Shown here piece by piece: positions 8,449 through 16,124 of a stretch of DNA of 25,528 nt. Numbering within the stretch: the stretch's first letter is position 1; every line of letters starts with the position of its first letter. Source of the stretch: DATJFH01 sp035495815. Lineage in GTDB: Bacteria > Acidobacteriota > Terriglobia > Bryobacterales > Bryobacteraceae. The notes under the pieces are model-generated. The model saw nothing but the letters and a program-made list of their open reading frames with translations, was not told the origin of the DNA and searched no databases. The stretch lies in the NCBI GenBank assembly GCA_035495815.1, contig DATJFH010000342.1, positions 1 to 25,528 of the forward strand, read 5' to 3'. A program made the translations under genes and the position numbers.

Positions 8449-8859
8449 ATGGCGGATTATGACAAGGTCGGTCTGCTGACGGTGCGTGACGGGAAGATCC
8501 TGCTCTGCCGCAAGAACCGCGCTACCTCGGCGCTGATCCTGCCGGGCGGGTGTAAGGAGCCGGGTGAAGCGCCGCTGGACTGCCTGGCTCGGGAGCTGCG
8601 GGAGGAGTTGGGGGACGTGCGGGCGCTCGATCCGCAATTTGTCGGCATCTACACGGACCGTGCCGCCGGCGCCGAAAACCGGACGGTGCGTGTCGAGCTT
8701 TACCGCGCGGACCTGGCCGGGGCGCCTGCCGCCAACTCGGAGATCGCGGAGTTGATCTGGTTCGGCGCGCAGGATGATCGCACCCTGCTGGCCCCCAGCA
8801 TCGCCAACCGGATCCTGCCGGATCTGATCGCGCGCGGGATCCTGCCCTGGCCGAATTGA
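8449..8859 (+). CDS. Nudix hydrolase
   Basis: A 136-residue single-domain Nudix protein. The catalytic box is complete: G34, E40, then R48-E49-L50-R51-E52-E53-L54-G55, matching GX5EX7REUXEEXG with the metal-binding glutamates present. Members hydrolyse nucleoside diphosphates linked to another moiety using Mg2+; the substrate (damaged dNTP, NDP-sugar or other) cannot be told. It begins 6 bp after the U32 stop, so it is almost certainly co-transcribed and perhaps translationally coupled with it. It converges on the Oar-like gene on the other strand. Confidence 0.92.
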   Translation: MADYDKVGLLTVRDGKILLCRKNRATSALILPGGCKEPGEAPLDCLARELREELGDVRALDPQFVGIYTDRAAGAENRTVRVELYRADLAGAPAANSEIAELIWFGAQDDRTLLAPSIANRILPDLIARGILPWPN

Positions 8860-8877
8860 CCGCCGGTTGATCTGCGT

Positions 8878-8909
8878 ACGGGCCGAAGCGCCGAATCTAT
8901 CCGGCCCGT
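8878..8909. terminator. Candidate bidirectional terminator hairpin
   Basis: ACGGGCCG (8878-8885) and CGGCCCGT (8902-8909) form a perfect 8-bp GC-rich stem around a 16-nt loop. It sits in the 58-bp gap between the convergent Nudix and Oar-like genes, where a shared terminator is expected. There is no run of T on either side, so it is not a textbook intrinsic terminator. Confidence 0.5.
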
Positions 8910-8917
8910 CTCCCCCG

Positions 8918-11900
8918 TCAGAAGTACAGCTTCAGCGCGAACTGGATGCTCCGCGAAGTCCGTTGAAACGTCGGCTTCGACCCGGCAGTCGAAATCGTCC
9001 CCGCCCCGGTTCCTCCTATCGCTGCGTTCGGATTGTTAAACTGCGGTGTGTTGAACAGGTTGAACATCTCCCCGCGGAACTGCAGCGAGCGGCGGCGGTC
9101 GGCGGAGAAGTAGAAGTTCTTGAACATGGAATAGTCGAGCGTACGCGTCCCCGGACCCTCCAGTATATTGACGCCGCTGTTGCCGAACTGATATTGCGCC
9201 GGCGTGACGAAAGCCCCGATGTCGAACCAGCGCTGCAGCGTGCGCTGGTCGTTGGGCAGTACGCCGCTTCCGATGCGGTTCGCCCGCTGCCCGCCGCTTC
9301 CGTTGAGCGTGTTGATCGAACTGCTGACCGTAAACGGCAGCCCGCCGTAGAGGCTCAGAATGCCATTCGCCTGCCAGCCGCCGATCAGCGCCTGGGTGAC
9401 GCCGTGAGAGTTCCTGCCGAACGGCAGCGCCCACGTCCACGAGCCCACGAAGCGGTGGCGCAGATCCGTCGCCGTACGGCCGCGCTCGGCGCGCAGGTTG
9501 TTCAGATTCTGGCGTCCGCCGATGAAGTCGCCGTCGCTAAGCCCATGCGCCCAGGTGTAGGAGAGCAGAAACGAAAGCCCGTGCGAGACGCGCTTCTCCG
9601 CGGTCGCCTGAAGCGCGTGGTAGGTCGAACTGCCCGAGCTGCTCACTTCGTTGATCGCGCTGAATCGCGGAAACGGCCGCCGTGGATTCACCGCTCCCGG
9701 ACCCGGCGCCGGCTGGTTGATATCCGGAGCCAGGATGTTCCCCGTCCCCTTCGTCCCGACGTAGCTGGCCGCCAGCACGAAGTCCCCCCGCAATTCCCGC
9801 TGCAGGCCCACGTTCCACTGCTGCGTGTAGGGCAGCGCGAAATCATGCTCGGCCGAATACAGCACGGCGCCGTCGGTGGGAAAAGCGGTGGCCGTGCTGA
9901 TGGGAAAGCCTTGTGACAGACGCCGCGCCCCCGCCAGGTCCGCCGCATTGTTGGTGAAGGCCACCGAGCCGGTGAAGGGTGGATTCTGGCTCGGCAGATT
10001 CGTCTCCGGCACCGATTCGCCCTGGTAGAACACACCGTAAGCGGCGCGAACCACGGTACGCGAGTTTAGCTTCCAGGCCAGGCCTACCCGCGGACCGAAG
10101 TTGTTCTTATCGGTGGTGGTGCCCGTGCGCTCCGGCAGATCTTTCGTGTTCGCCGTGAAGACGTCTCCGCGCGACGGCAGGAAGTTCGCCTGGCGGTCGT
10201 ATACTTCCGCCCACGGGTACGCGAACATCTCATAGCGCAGTCCCAGGTTCAACGTCAGCGATGGGCTCAGCTTCCAGCTGTCTTCGGCGAACGTCGAAAA
10301 TTCCGTGCGCCGGAACCCGCGCGAGCCGCCGAGCAGCGTGATGTTGCCGTTCGCCGGCAGCCCCAGCAGCGTATCGGCCGGGCCGAAGCCGGTGCCGGCG
10401 GGCGACGCCAGGTTCTGGGTATAAATTCCGGTGATGCTGTATATGCCCCGCGCGCTGGTGCTCTGCGTCAGGTTGTACCGCCGCCGCAGAATCTGGCCGC
10501 CGAACTTGAACGTGTGGGCGCCGCGGTACCAGCTCAGATTGTCGCTGTACTGCCAGTTTTCCGAAATGATCAGCGTGGGGCGGAATCCGCTGTCGCCAAT
10601 GTTGGCGGTCAGGCTGCCGATCGAAATCTGCGGCAGCCCCGAGCGGATGACGTCGCTCCCGGAATTGATGCCCGGAATCCCGACCTGGTCGGCGACGTTG
10701 ACTCCGTAGTTGGGCTGGTGCGAATCGATGAACAGCCGTCCGACCCCGGCCCGGGCCTCGTTGACCAGCAGCGGCGTAAACATGTGCGTGTAGCTGGCCA
10801 CGAACTGATGCACCGGGAAGCGCGAAAGGCCGGCGCTGGTGCTGCCCCAGGCGGGAGCGGGCAGACCGCCCGGCACGAAGTCCCCGGTGAGATGCCTCGA
10901 AAAGCGGTAGAACGTCAGGTCGCGGTCGCTGAACCGGTGATCGATCTTCAGGTCCCAGTTGTTGCCGTCGCGGGTCTCGGCCGGATTAAGGAGATAGTTA
11001 TTGCTGATGCCCGGCAGGTTCGGCGCGGGAAAAATCGCCAGAAGATTACGGCCGACTTTATCGATGCGACTCTGCGGAATCATGTTGTTCGGAAATTGCG
11101 TGCGCGTCTGGCCGGTGGTGGTCGCCGGATCGAAAATGCGATTGGGGGACGCCGAGAAATCCCCGTCCAGAAACGTCGGCAGAGGCACGGTGGAGCGGAA
11201 GGTCTGGGCCTGGCGGAAACGCAGGCCTTCGTAGTCGAAAAAGAAGAATGTGTTGGTGCGGTTCCGGGGGCGGCCGGGAAAGAGCACCGGCCCTCCCACC
11301 ACGCCGCCGAACTGGTTCATGCGCAGCGGCGGCGTCTTGCCCGGCGCGTCGAAGAAATTCTTGGCGTCGAGCGAGGAATTTCGCAGAAACTCGAATAGAG
11401 CGCCGTGCACCTCCTGGGCGCCGCTCTTGAGCCGGATGTTGATGTTGCCGCCCCCTCGTCCGAATTCGGCGCTGGCCACGCTGGTCTGCACATTGAACTC
11501 CTGGATGGCTTCGATGGGCGGGTAGATCACGATGCCCTGGCCGTTGTGGACTTCGGTGTTGTCCATCCCGTCCACCAGCATCTGGTTCGAGCGGAAGCCC
11601 ACTCCGTTCACCGTATTGGCGGTCACGCCGCGCATGGGCGTCAGGGACTGGCTCTGGACCTGCTGCTGCGCCGGCACCACGCCCGTGGTCAGGCTCAGCA
11701 GCGAGGCGAAGTTGCGGCCGTTGAGCGGAAGGTCGCGTACGGATTGGCCGGTGCGCAAGTTGCCCATCGTGGTGGTCTCGGTCTCGAGCAGGGTCGTCTC
11801 CGCTGCCACCGTCACCTCCTGCTGGCTGGCGCCGATCTGCAGCGAAAGATTCACCACGGCCCGCTGGTTGAGCGTCAGCTGAATGCGCGTGACCGTGCGC

Positions 11901-12148
11901 TGGAAGCCCTGCTTTTCCGCGGCCACTTCATACGGCCCGGGGGGAAGCGGAGGGGAGACGAACTGGCCAAGCTCGTTCGACGAGAGTTTGAATTCCTGGT
12001 GCGTCTCGGTTTGCCGGATCACCACCGACGCGCCCGGCAGGACTGCGCCGGAAGAGTCCGTCAGCGTCCCCGCAATCGTGCCTGTGTCTACCTGGGCAGG
12101 AAGAGTCGGGAGAAGACACAAAGCGAGCAAAAGAGTCCGAAGCTTCAT
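8918..12148 (-). CDS. Oar-like TonB-dependent-receptor-type outer-membrane protein
   Basis: Complete, 1,076 residues. The signal peptide is residues 1-19 (cleavage after LPTLPAQ or nearby). A carboxypeptidase-regulatory-like domain covers about 22-105 (TIAGTLTDSSGAVLPGASV). LPLNGRN is at 140-146, followed by a plug-like region with MLVDGMDNTEV, AIQEFNVQTSVASAEFGRGG and FGGVVGGPV. A large beta-barrel-like region follows. The protein ends in phenylalanine (FALKLYF), the usual C-terminal signal for outer-membrane barrels. A weak GAGAG ribosome site (12158-12162) lies 9 nt before the ATG. The gene stands alone, with no inner-membrane transporter or hydrolase nearby to suggest a substrate. It is paralogous to the proteins encoded at 1-2999 and 16125-19364. 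Confidence 0.93.
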   Translation of the reverse strand: MKLRTLLLALCLLPTLPAQVDTGTIAGTLTDSSGAVLPGASVVIRQTETHQEFKLSSNELGQFVSPPLPPGPYEVAAEKQGFQRTVTRIQLTLNQRAVVNLSLQIGASQQEVTVAAETTLLETETTTMGNLRTGQSVRDLPLNGRNFASLLSLTTGVVPAQQQVQSQSLTPMRGVTANTVNGVGFRSNQMLVDGMDNTEVHNGQGIVIYPPIEAIQEFNVQTSVASAEFGRGGGNINIRLKSGAQEVHGALFEFLRNSSLDAKNFFDAPGKTPPLRMNQFGGVVGGPVLFPGRPRNRTNTFFFFDYEGLRFRQAQTFRSTVPLPTFLDGDFSASPNRIFDPATTTGQTRTQFPNNMIPQSRIDKVGRNLLAIFPAPNLPGISNNYLLNPAETRDGNNWDLKIDHRFSDRDLTFYRFSRHLTGDFVPGGLPAPAWGSTSAGLSRFPVHQFVASYTHMFTPLLVNEARAGVGRLFIDSHQPNYGVNVADQVGIPGINSGSDVIRSGLPQISIGSLTANIGDSGFRPTLIISENWQYSDNLSWYRGAHTFKFGGQILRRRYNLTQSTSARGIYSITGIYTQNLASPAGTGFGPADTLLGLPANGNITLLGGSRGFRRTEFSTFAEDSWKLSPSLTLNLGLRYEMFAYPWAEVYDRQANFLPSRGDVFTANTKDLPERTGTTTDKNNFGPRVGLAWKLNSRTVVRAAYGVFYQGESVPETNLPSQNPPFTGSVAFTNNAADLAGARRLSQGFPISTATAFPTDGAVLYSAEHDFALPYTQQWNVGLQRELRGDFVLAASYVGTKGTGNILAPDINQPAPGPGAVNPRRPFPRFSAINEVSSSGSSTYHALQATAEKRVSHGLSFLLSYTWAHGLSDGDFIGGRQNLNNLRAERGRTATDLRHRFVGSWTWALPFGRNSHGVTQALIGGWQANGILSLYGGLPFTVSSSINTLNGSGGQRANRIGSGVLPNDQRTLQRWFDIGAFVTPAQYQFGNSGVNILEGPGTRTLDYSMFKNFYFSADRRRSLQFRGEMFNLFNTPQFNNPNAAIGGTGAGTISTAGSKPTFQRTSRSIQFALKLYF

Positions 12149-12473
12149 GGGCGTATTCTCTCATTGACGCCGCCCGCGCGCCAGGAACCGCCCATTTGCC
12201 GGCCTCTCGGCCGCTGGTCTGCCGGCGGCCGTTGTTTTCGTCTCGGCCGTGACCGGATCCGGTGATCATTGTCGCCCTCGTCATGGCGGAGAACGCCTCG
12301 TGGTCGCCGCCGAGGTTCGATCTGCGGAAAACCCTGTCGCGAAAGAAAAGCTCCAGCGGCGTTTCCGCTCCAGCAGGGGCGCGAAGCGCGGCCCGTCGCG
12401 AACCCGTGCCGCCGCTCGGGCTGCTTCCGCTCTTTTGGACTGGCCCGGTTGAAGCTGATACGATAGAAATTCA
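12149..12473. other. Intergenic region between divergent Oar-like gene and carbonic anhydrase operon
   Basis: This 325-bp spacer holds short reading frames on both strands, but they are arginine/proline-rich and overlap one another without family resemblance; I do not call a gene. The right end carries a promoter for the carbonic anhydrase operon at 12435-12464. The left end carries the ribosome site of the Oar-like gene. No strong hairpin or repeat was seen between them. Confidence 0.6.
12435..12464 (+). promoter_or_regulatory. Promoter of the carbonic anhydrase-hisS-aspS operon
   Basis: TTGGAC (12435-12440, 4 of 6 to the -35 consensus) is followed by 18 nt and TACGAT (12459-12464). The -10 box is preceded by TGA, giving an extended -10. 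Transcription should begin about 12471-12474, at or within 3 nt of the ATG at 12474, and no ribosome site is present. This is the best-supported promoter in the window. Confidence 0.55.
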
Positions 12474-12992
12474 ATGATTCGTGGCTATCGCGGCGTAACG
12501 CCGAAAATCGCCGCGACCGCCTATATCGATCCCAGCGCTCAAGTGATTGGTGATGTCGTCGTGGGCGAGCGGTCCAGCATCTGGCCGAACACCACGGTCC
12601 GCGGCGATGTGCATTACATCCGCATCGGCGATGAGACCAACGTGCAGGACAACTGCTGTCTGCACGTGCAGCGCGACGAGTTCCCCCTCATCCTGGGGAA
12701 TCGCGTGAGCATCGCGCACTCGGTGACGCTGCACGGCTGCGTGATCGAGGACGAGTGCCTCATCGGCATGGGCGCGATCGTGCTGAACGGCGCGCGGATC
12801 GGGACCGGATCCATCATCGCCGCCGGAGCGCTGGTTACGGAAGGAATGCAGGTGTCGCCGGGAAGCGTGGTGATGGGAATGCCCGGCAAGGTGCGGCGCC
12901 CGGCCGGACCGGAGGACCGCGCGCGCATCCAGCGGCACGCCGACAGCTACATCCTGTATCGCCAGATCTATTTGGACGAGGAAACGAAGTGA
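12474..12992 (+). CDS. Gamma-class carbonic anhydrase family protein (left-handed beta-helix)
   Basis: A 172-residue hexapeptide-repeat protein of the CamH/YrdA/PaaY type. The repeated V/I-G-x-x pattern runs through about residues 12-140 and should form a left-handed beta-helix trimer. The three zinc-ligand histidines are present: H64 in CCLHV, then H82 and H87 in IAHSVTLHGC. Members hydrate CO2 or, in some cases, have lost detectable activity; the reaction here is inferred. There is no ribosome site before the ATG at 12474, consistent with a leaderless message. The stop codon overlaps the hisS GTG start by 4 bp (GTGA), so this gene is first in an operon with two aminoacyl-tRNA synthetases. 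A metabolic link with them is not obvious. Confidence 0.92.
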   Translation: MIRGYRGVTPKIAATAYIDPSAQVIGDVVVGERSSIWPNTTVRGDVHYIRIGDETNVQDNCCLHVQRDEFPLILGNRVSIAHSVTLHGCVIEDECLIGMGAIVLNGARIGTGSIIAAGALVTEGMQVSPGSVVMGMPGKVRRPAGPEDRARIQRHADSYILYRQIYLDEETK

Positions 12993-14224
12993 TTCGCGCA
13001 GTCAAAGGGACCCGGGACCTGCTGCCGCCTTCGACCGCGGCGTGGAACCGCGTCGAAGCCATCGCCCGCCGTGTGTTCCAGGCCTACAATTATCACGAGA
13101 TCCGCACGCCGGTCCTCGAGGAAACCCAGCTCTTCGCCCGGGGCGTGGGCGCCGATACCGACATCGTGACGAAAGAGATGTACACCTTCGAGGACCGCGA
13201 CGGCGCCTCGCTCACACTGCGCCCGGAGAACACGGCCGGGGTCATACGCGCCTATATCGAACACCGTCTCGACCAGCGGCCCGGCGTGCAGAAGCTTTAC
13301 TACATGGGTCCCATGTTCCGCCGCGAGCGGCCGCAGAAGGGCCGCTACCGCCAGTTCTACCAGATCGGCGCGGAAGCCATCGGATCGGAGTCGCCCGCCA
13401 TCGACGCCGAAGTGATCGAGATGGTGGTGGAGATCCTTTCCCTGGCCGGGCTCGAGGGATTCGGAGTGCTCCTGAACTCGGTCGGCTGCTCGAGCTGCCG
13501 CCCGCGTTTCATCGAGAAGCTGAAAGAGGAGCTGGCCGGAGTGGCCGGCAGCCTCTGCGGCGATTGCCAGCGCCGGGCCGTGACCAATCCGCTGCGGGTC
13601 CTGGACTGCAAGGTCGAAGCCGACCAGCCCGTCATCGACAAACTGCCGTCCATTCTGGACTACCTGTGCGAAGCATGCCGCCCGCATTTCGAGGCCGTCA
13701 AACAGTTCCTGACCGAGCGCGGCATCGCTTTCGAAGTAAAACCCCGCCTGGTGCGCGGACTCGATTACTACATGCGCACGACATTCGAAGTGGTGCACGG
13801 CGCTCTCGGCGCCCAGAACTCCGTCCTCGGCGGCGGGCGCTACGACGGCCTGGCCGAGATGCTCGATTCGAAAGTCCCGGCTCCGGGCATCGGCTTCTCC
13901 ATCGGCGAAGACCGGCTGGTGATGGCCGTGGAGGAGTCGCAGACGCCGCCCGCGCTGGACCTGTTTATCGCGCCGCTGGGGGATGCCGCGCTCCATCATG
14001 CCGGAGTGCTCGCCAGGGATCTGCGGCGCGGCGGCGTCAGTGTGGAGCTGGGCGCGGAAGGGAAGCTGAAACGCGTCATGGAGCTGGCCAACAAGCTCGG
14101 CGCCCGCTTCACGCTCATCGTCGGCGACAACGAGATCGCCGCCGGCCGGTATGCCCTCAAGAATATGCAAAGCGGCGCTCAGGAAAACGTAAGCGCGGCG
14201 GAAATTCCGCTGCGGGTAAAATGA
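12989..14224 (+). CDS. hisS: Histidyl-tRNA synthetase
   Basis: A 411-residue class II synthetase that charges tRNA-His. The reading frame is open upstream to 12755, but the GTG at 12989 is the real start: it gives the conserved MIRAVKGTRDLLP N-terminus and has GAGGAA (12978-12983) 5 nt before it. Motif 1 region YHEIRTPVLEETQLF (35-49), motif 2 MGPMFRRERPQKGRYRQFYQ (106-125), the histidine-specific LVRGLDYYMRTTFEV and GGGRYDGL are all intact. The C-terminal anticodon-binding domain (about 325-411) is present. The length is usual for bacterial HisRS. The stop codon overlaps the aspS ATG (ATGA), so translation of the three operon genes is likely coupled. Confidence 0.97.
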   Translation: MIRAVKGTRDLLPPSTAAWNRVEAIARRVFQAYNYHEIRTPVLEETQLFARGVGADTDIVTKEMYTFEDRDGASLTLRPENTAGVIRAYIEHRLDQRPGVQKLYYMGPMFRRERPQKGRYRQFYQIGAEAIGSESPAIDAEVIEMVVEILSLAGLEGFGVLLNSVGCSSCRPRFIEKLKEELAGVAGSLCGDCQRRAVTNPLRVLDCKVEADQPVIDKLPSILDYLCEACRPHFEAVKQFLTERGIAFEVKPRLVRGLDYYMRTTFEVVHGALGAQNSVLGGGRYDGLAEMLDSKVPAPGIGFSIGEDRLVMAVEESQTPPALDLFIAPLGDAALHHAGVLARDLRRGGVSVELGAEGKLKRVMELANKLGARFTLIVGDNEIAAGRYALKNMQSGAQENVSAAEIPLRVK

Positions 14225-16017
14225 TGCAAAAAACAGATATGCAATCAAGTGTTCCACTGGACTTCCTCGGAAACCTCGAGCGGACTCACAGCTGCGGCCA
14301 GTTGCGCGCGTCGGACGCCGGCTCGCACGCTCTTGTCATGGGCTGGGTGCACCGCCGCCGCGACCTCGGCGGCGTGATCTTCATTCATCTGCGCGACCGG
14401 GATGGAGTGACCCAGGCCGTGTTCCATACGGACTCCGATCCGGCGGTGCATCAGAAAGCGGAAATGCTGCGCTCCGAGTACGTGGTGGCCGTGGAAGGAC
14501 GGGTGGCCCTGCGGACGCCGGAGACCGTGAATCCCAATATTCCCACCGGAGAAGTGGAAGTAGTCGCCGAAAGGATCTGGATCCTGAACGAATCGCGTAC
14601 CCCGCCGTTCCCCATGGAGGACAACGTCGACGTCAGCGAAGACGCGCGGCTCAAATACCGCTACGTGGATCTGCGCCGTCCCCGCATGCAGCGCAACATC
14701 ATACTCCGTTCGCAAATCTCCTTCGCCGTGCGCGAGGTGCTGTACGGGAAAGGCTTCCTCGAGATTGAAACCCCGTTCATGACCCGCTCGACGCCGGAAG
14801 GCGCGCGCGACTACCTGGTGCCGAGCCGCGTCCAGCCCGGCTCTTTCTATGCGCTGCCGCAATCCCCCCAGATCTTCAAGCAGCTGCTCATGGTCAGCGG
14901 CTTCGACAAGTACTTCCAGATCGTGCGCTGTTTCCGCGACGAGGACCTGCGCGCCGACCGCCAGCCGGAATTCACCCAGATCGATCTGGAGATGTCGTTT
15001 CCCCAGGAGCAGCAGATCTTCGAGGTGATCGAGCCGCTGGTGAAGCGGGTCTGCCAGGTGGCCGGATTCGAAACGCCGGTTCCGTTCCCCCGCCTCAGTT
15101 ACGCCGAGGCCATGCGCCGCTACGGCAGCGATAAGCCGGACTGCCGGCTGCCCCCCATGGATCCGGTGGAGGATCTGCTCCCGGAGCTTACCGCCCACGG
15201 ACTGCCGCTGATGGCCGTGCGCATTCCCCGAACCGGCGCGCTCAGCCGCAAAGAGCGCGATGAGCTCAAGGCCTTCGGAACCGAGCGCGGGCTGCGCGTG
15301 TTCGACGACGCGAAACGTCTCGAGCGCGATTTCCCCGGCGCGATGGCGAAGGTGCGCGAACGCGCCGGCGCTTCCGAAGAGGATCTTCTGCTGCTGGCAG
15401 CGTGGGCCGGCGAGCCGAAGGGACACCGTCCCGAGGAGACCGTCTACCAGGCCTGCGGGCAATTGCGGTTGTTCGCCGCCCAGAAGTACAACGATCGGCA
15501 CAAGCTGCTCGATCCGAAAAAATTCGAGTTCCTCTGGGTGATGGACTTCCCGATGTTCGAATGGGATGAGGAGGACCAGCGCTGGAACGCCGCCCACCAT
15601 CCGTTCACCTCCGTGCACGACGACGATCTGGAGAAGCTGACCGCCGACCCAGCCCGCTGCCGCGCCAAGTCCTACGACCTGGTTCTGAACGGCGTCGAGC
15701 TGGGCTCGGGTTCGATCCGTATTCATCGCCGGGACGTTCAATCGAAGGTGTTCGCCGCCCTGGGATTCACGCCGGAGGAAGCCCATCGCCGTTTCGGATT
15801 TCTGCTGGATGCCCTCGAGTACGGCGCTCCGCCGCACGGCGGAATTGCGCTCGGACTCGACCGGCTGGTAATGATTCTGGCCGGTGAGACCTCCATTCGC
15901 GACGTGATCCCCTTCCCCAAAACAGCCCGGGGAACGGACCTGATGTGCGACGCTCCTTCGACGGTGCCGGAGCGGCAGTTGAAGGAACTGGGCATCGCGC
16001 TGCGCAAGCCGCTATAA
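14221..16017 (+). CDS. aspS: Aspartyl-tRNA synthetase
   Basis: A 598-residue bacterial-type class IIb synthetase charging tRNA-Asp. The frame is open far upstream (from 13042) but overlaps hisS there, so the start is the ATG at 14221 (overlapping the hisS stop), or the ATG at 14224 or 14239. The OB-fold anticodon domain contains RTHSCG and GWVHRRRDLGGVIF (41-54). The catalytic core contains FLEIETPFMTRSTPEGARDYLVPSR, QSPQIFKQLLM and FRDEDLRADRQPEFTQIDLEM. A GAD-type insertion lies in the middle. Motif 3 is GIALGLDRLVM near the C-terminus. The N-terminus has about 20 residues before the usual first conserved residues. L49 in RRRDLGG is the residue type associated with discriminating enzymes, which do not charge tRNA-Asn, but this is weak evidence alone. 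Confidence 0.97.
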   Translation: MMQKTDMQSSVPLDFLGNLERTHSCGQLRASDAGSHALVMGWVHRRRDLGGVIFIHLRDRDGVTQAVFHTDSDPAVHQKAEMLRSEYVVAVEGRVALRTPETVNPNIPTGEVEVVAERIWILNESRTPPFPMEDNVDVSEDARLKYRYVDLRRPRMQRNIILRSQISFAVREVLYGKGFLEIETPFMTRSTPEGARDYLVPSRVQPGSFYALPQSPQIFKQLLMVSGFDKYFQIVRCFRDEDLRADRQPEFTQIDLEMSFPQEQQIFEVIEPLVKRVCQVAGFETPVPFPRLSYAEAMRRYGSDKPDCRLPPMDPVEDLLPELTAHGLPLMAVRIPRTGALSRKERDELKAFGTERGLRVFDDAKRLERDFPGAMAKVRERAGASEEDLLLLAAWAGEPKGHRPEETVYQACGQLRLFAAQKYNDRHKLLDPKKFEFLWVMDFPMFEWDEEDQRWNAAHHPFTSVHDDDLEKLTADPARCRAKSYDLVLNGVELGSGSIRIHRRDVQSKVFAALGFTPEEAHRRFGFLLDALEYGAPPHGGIALGLDRLVMILAGETSIRDVIPFPKTARGTDLMCDAPSTVPERQLKELGIALRKPL

Positions 16018-16033
16018 TCCGCCGGCAGCGCCC

Positions 16034-16098
16034 ATCTGGAGTCAGATCCAGGCTCTTGGCTCCACGAATGACGCCGAATCCTGAATCGGTTCGAGCCA
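16034..16098. terminator. Weak candidate terminator region between convergent aspS and Oar-like gene
   Basis: The 107-bp gap between the two convergent stops contains ATCTG-GAGT-CAGAT (16034-16047), a 5-bp stem with a tetraloop. It also contains TGGCTC (16057-16062) pairing with GAGCCA (16093-16098), extended by GAA/TTC after a 3-nt bulge. Neither is followed by a T-run. Position supports termination more than structure does. Confidence 0.25.
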
Positions 16099-16124
16099 GA
16101 GGATGACCTGCGTCGGCGACGGAC

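Noticed and set aside
12755..12988. In-frame upstream extension of hisS
   Set aside because: It overlaps the carbonic anhydrase gene in another frame; the conserved HisRS N-terminus and ribosome site place the start at the GTG at 12989.
14245..15837. 530-codon open frame antisense to aspS
   Set aside because: It is the mirror of a certain aspartyl-tRNA synthetase and has no recognisable domain.
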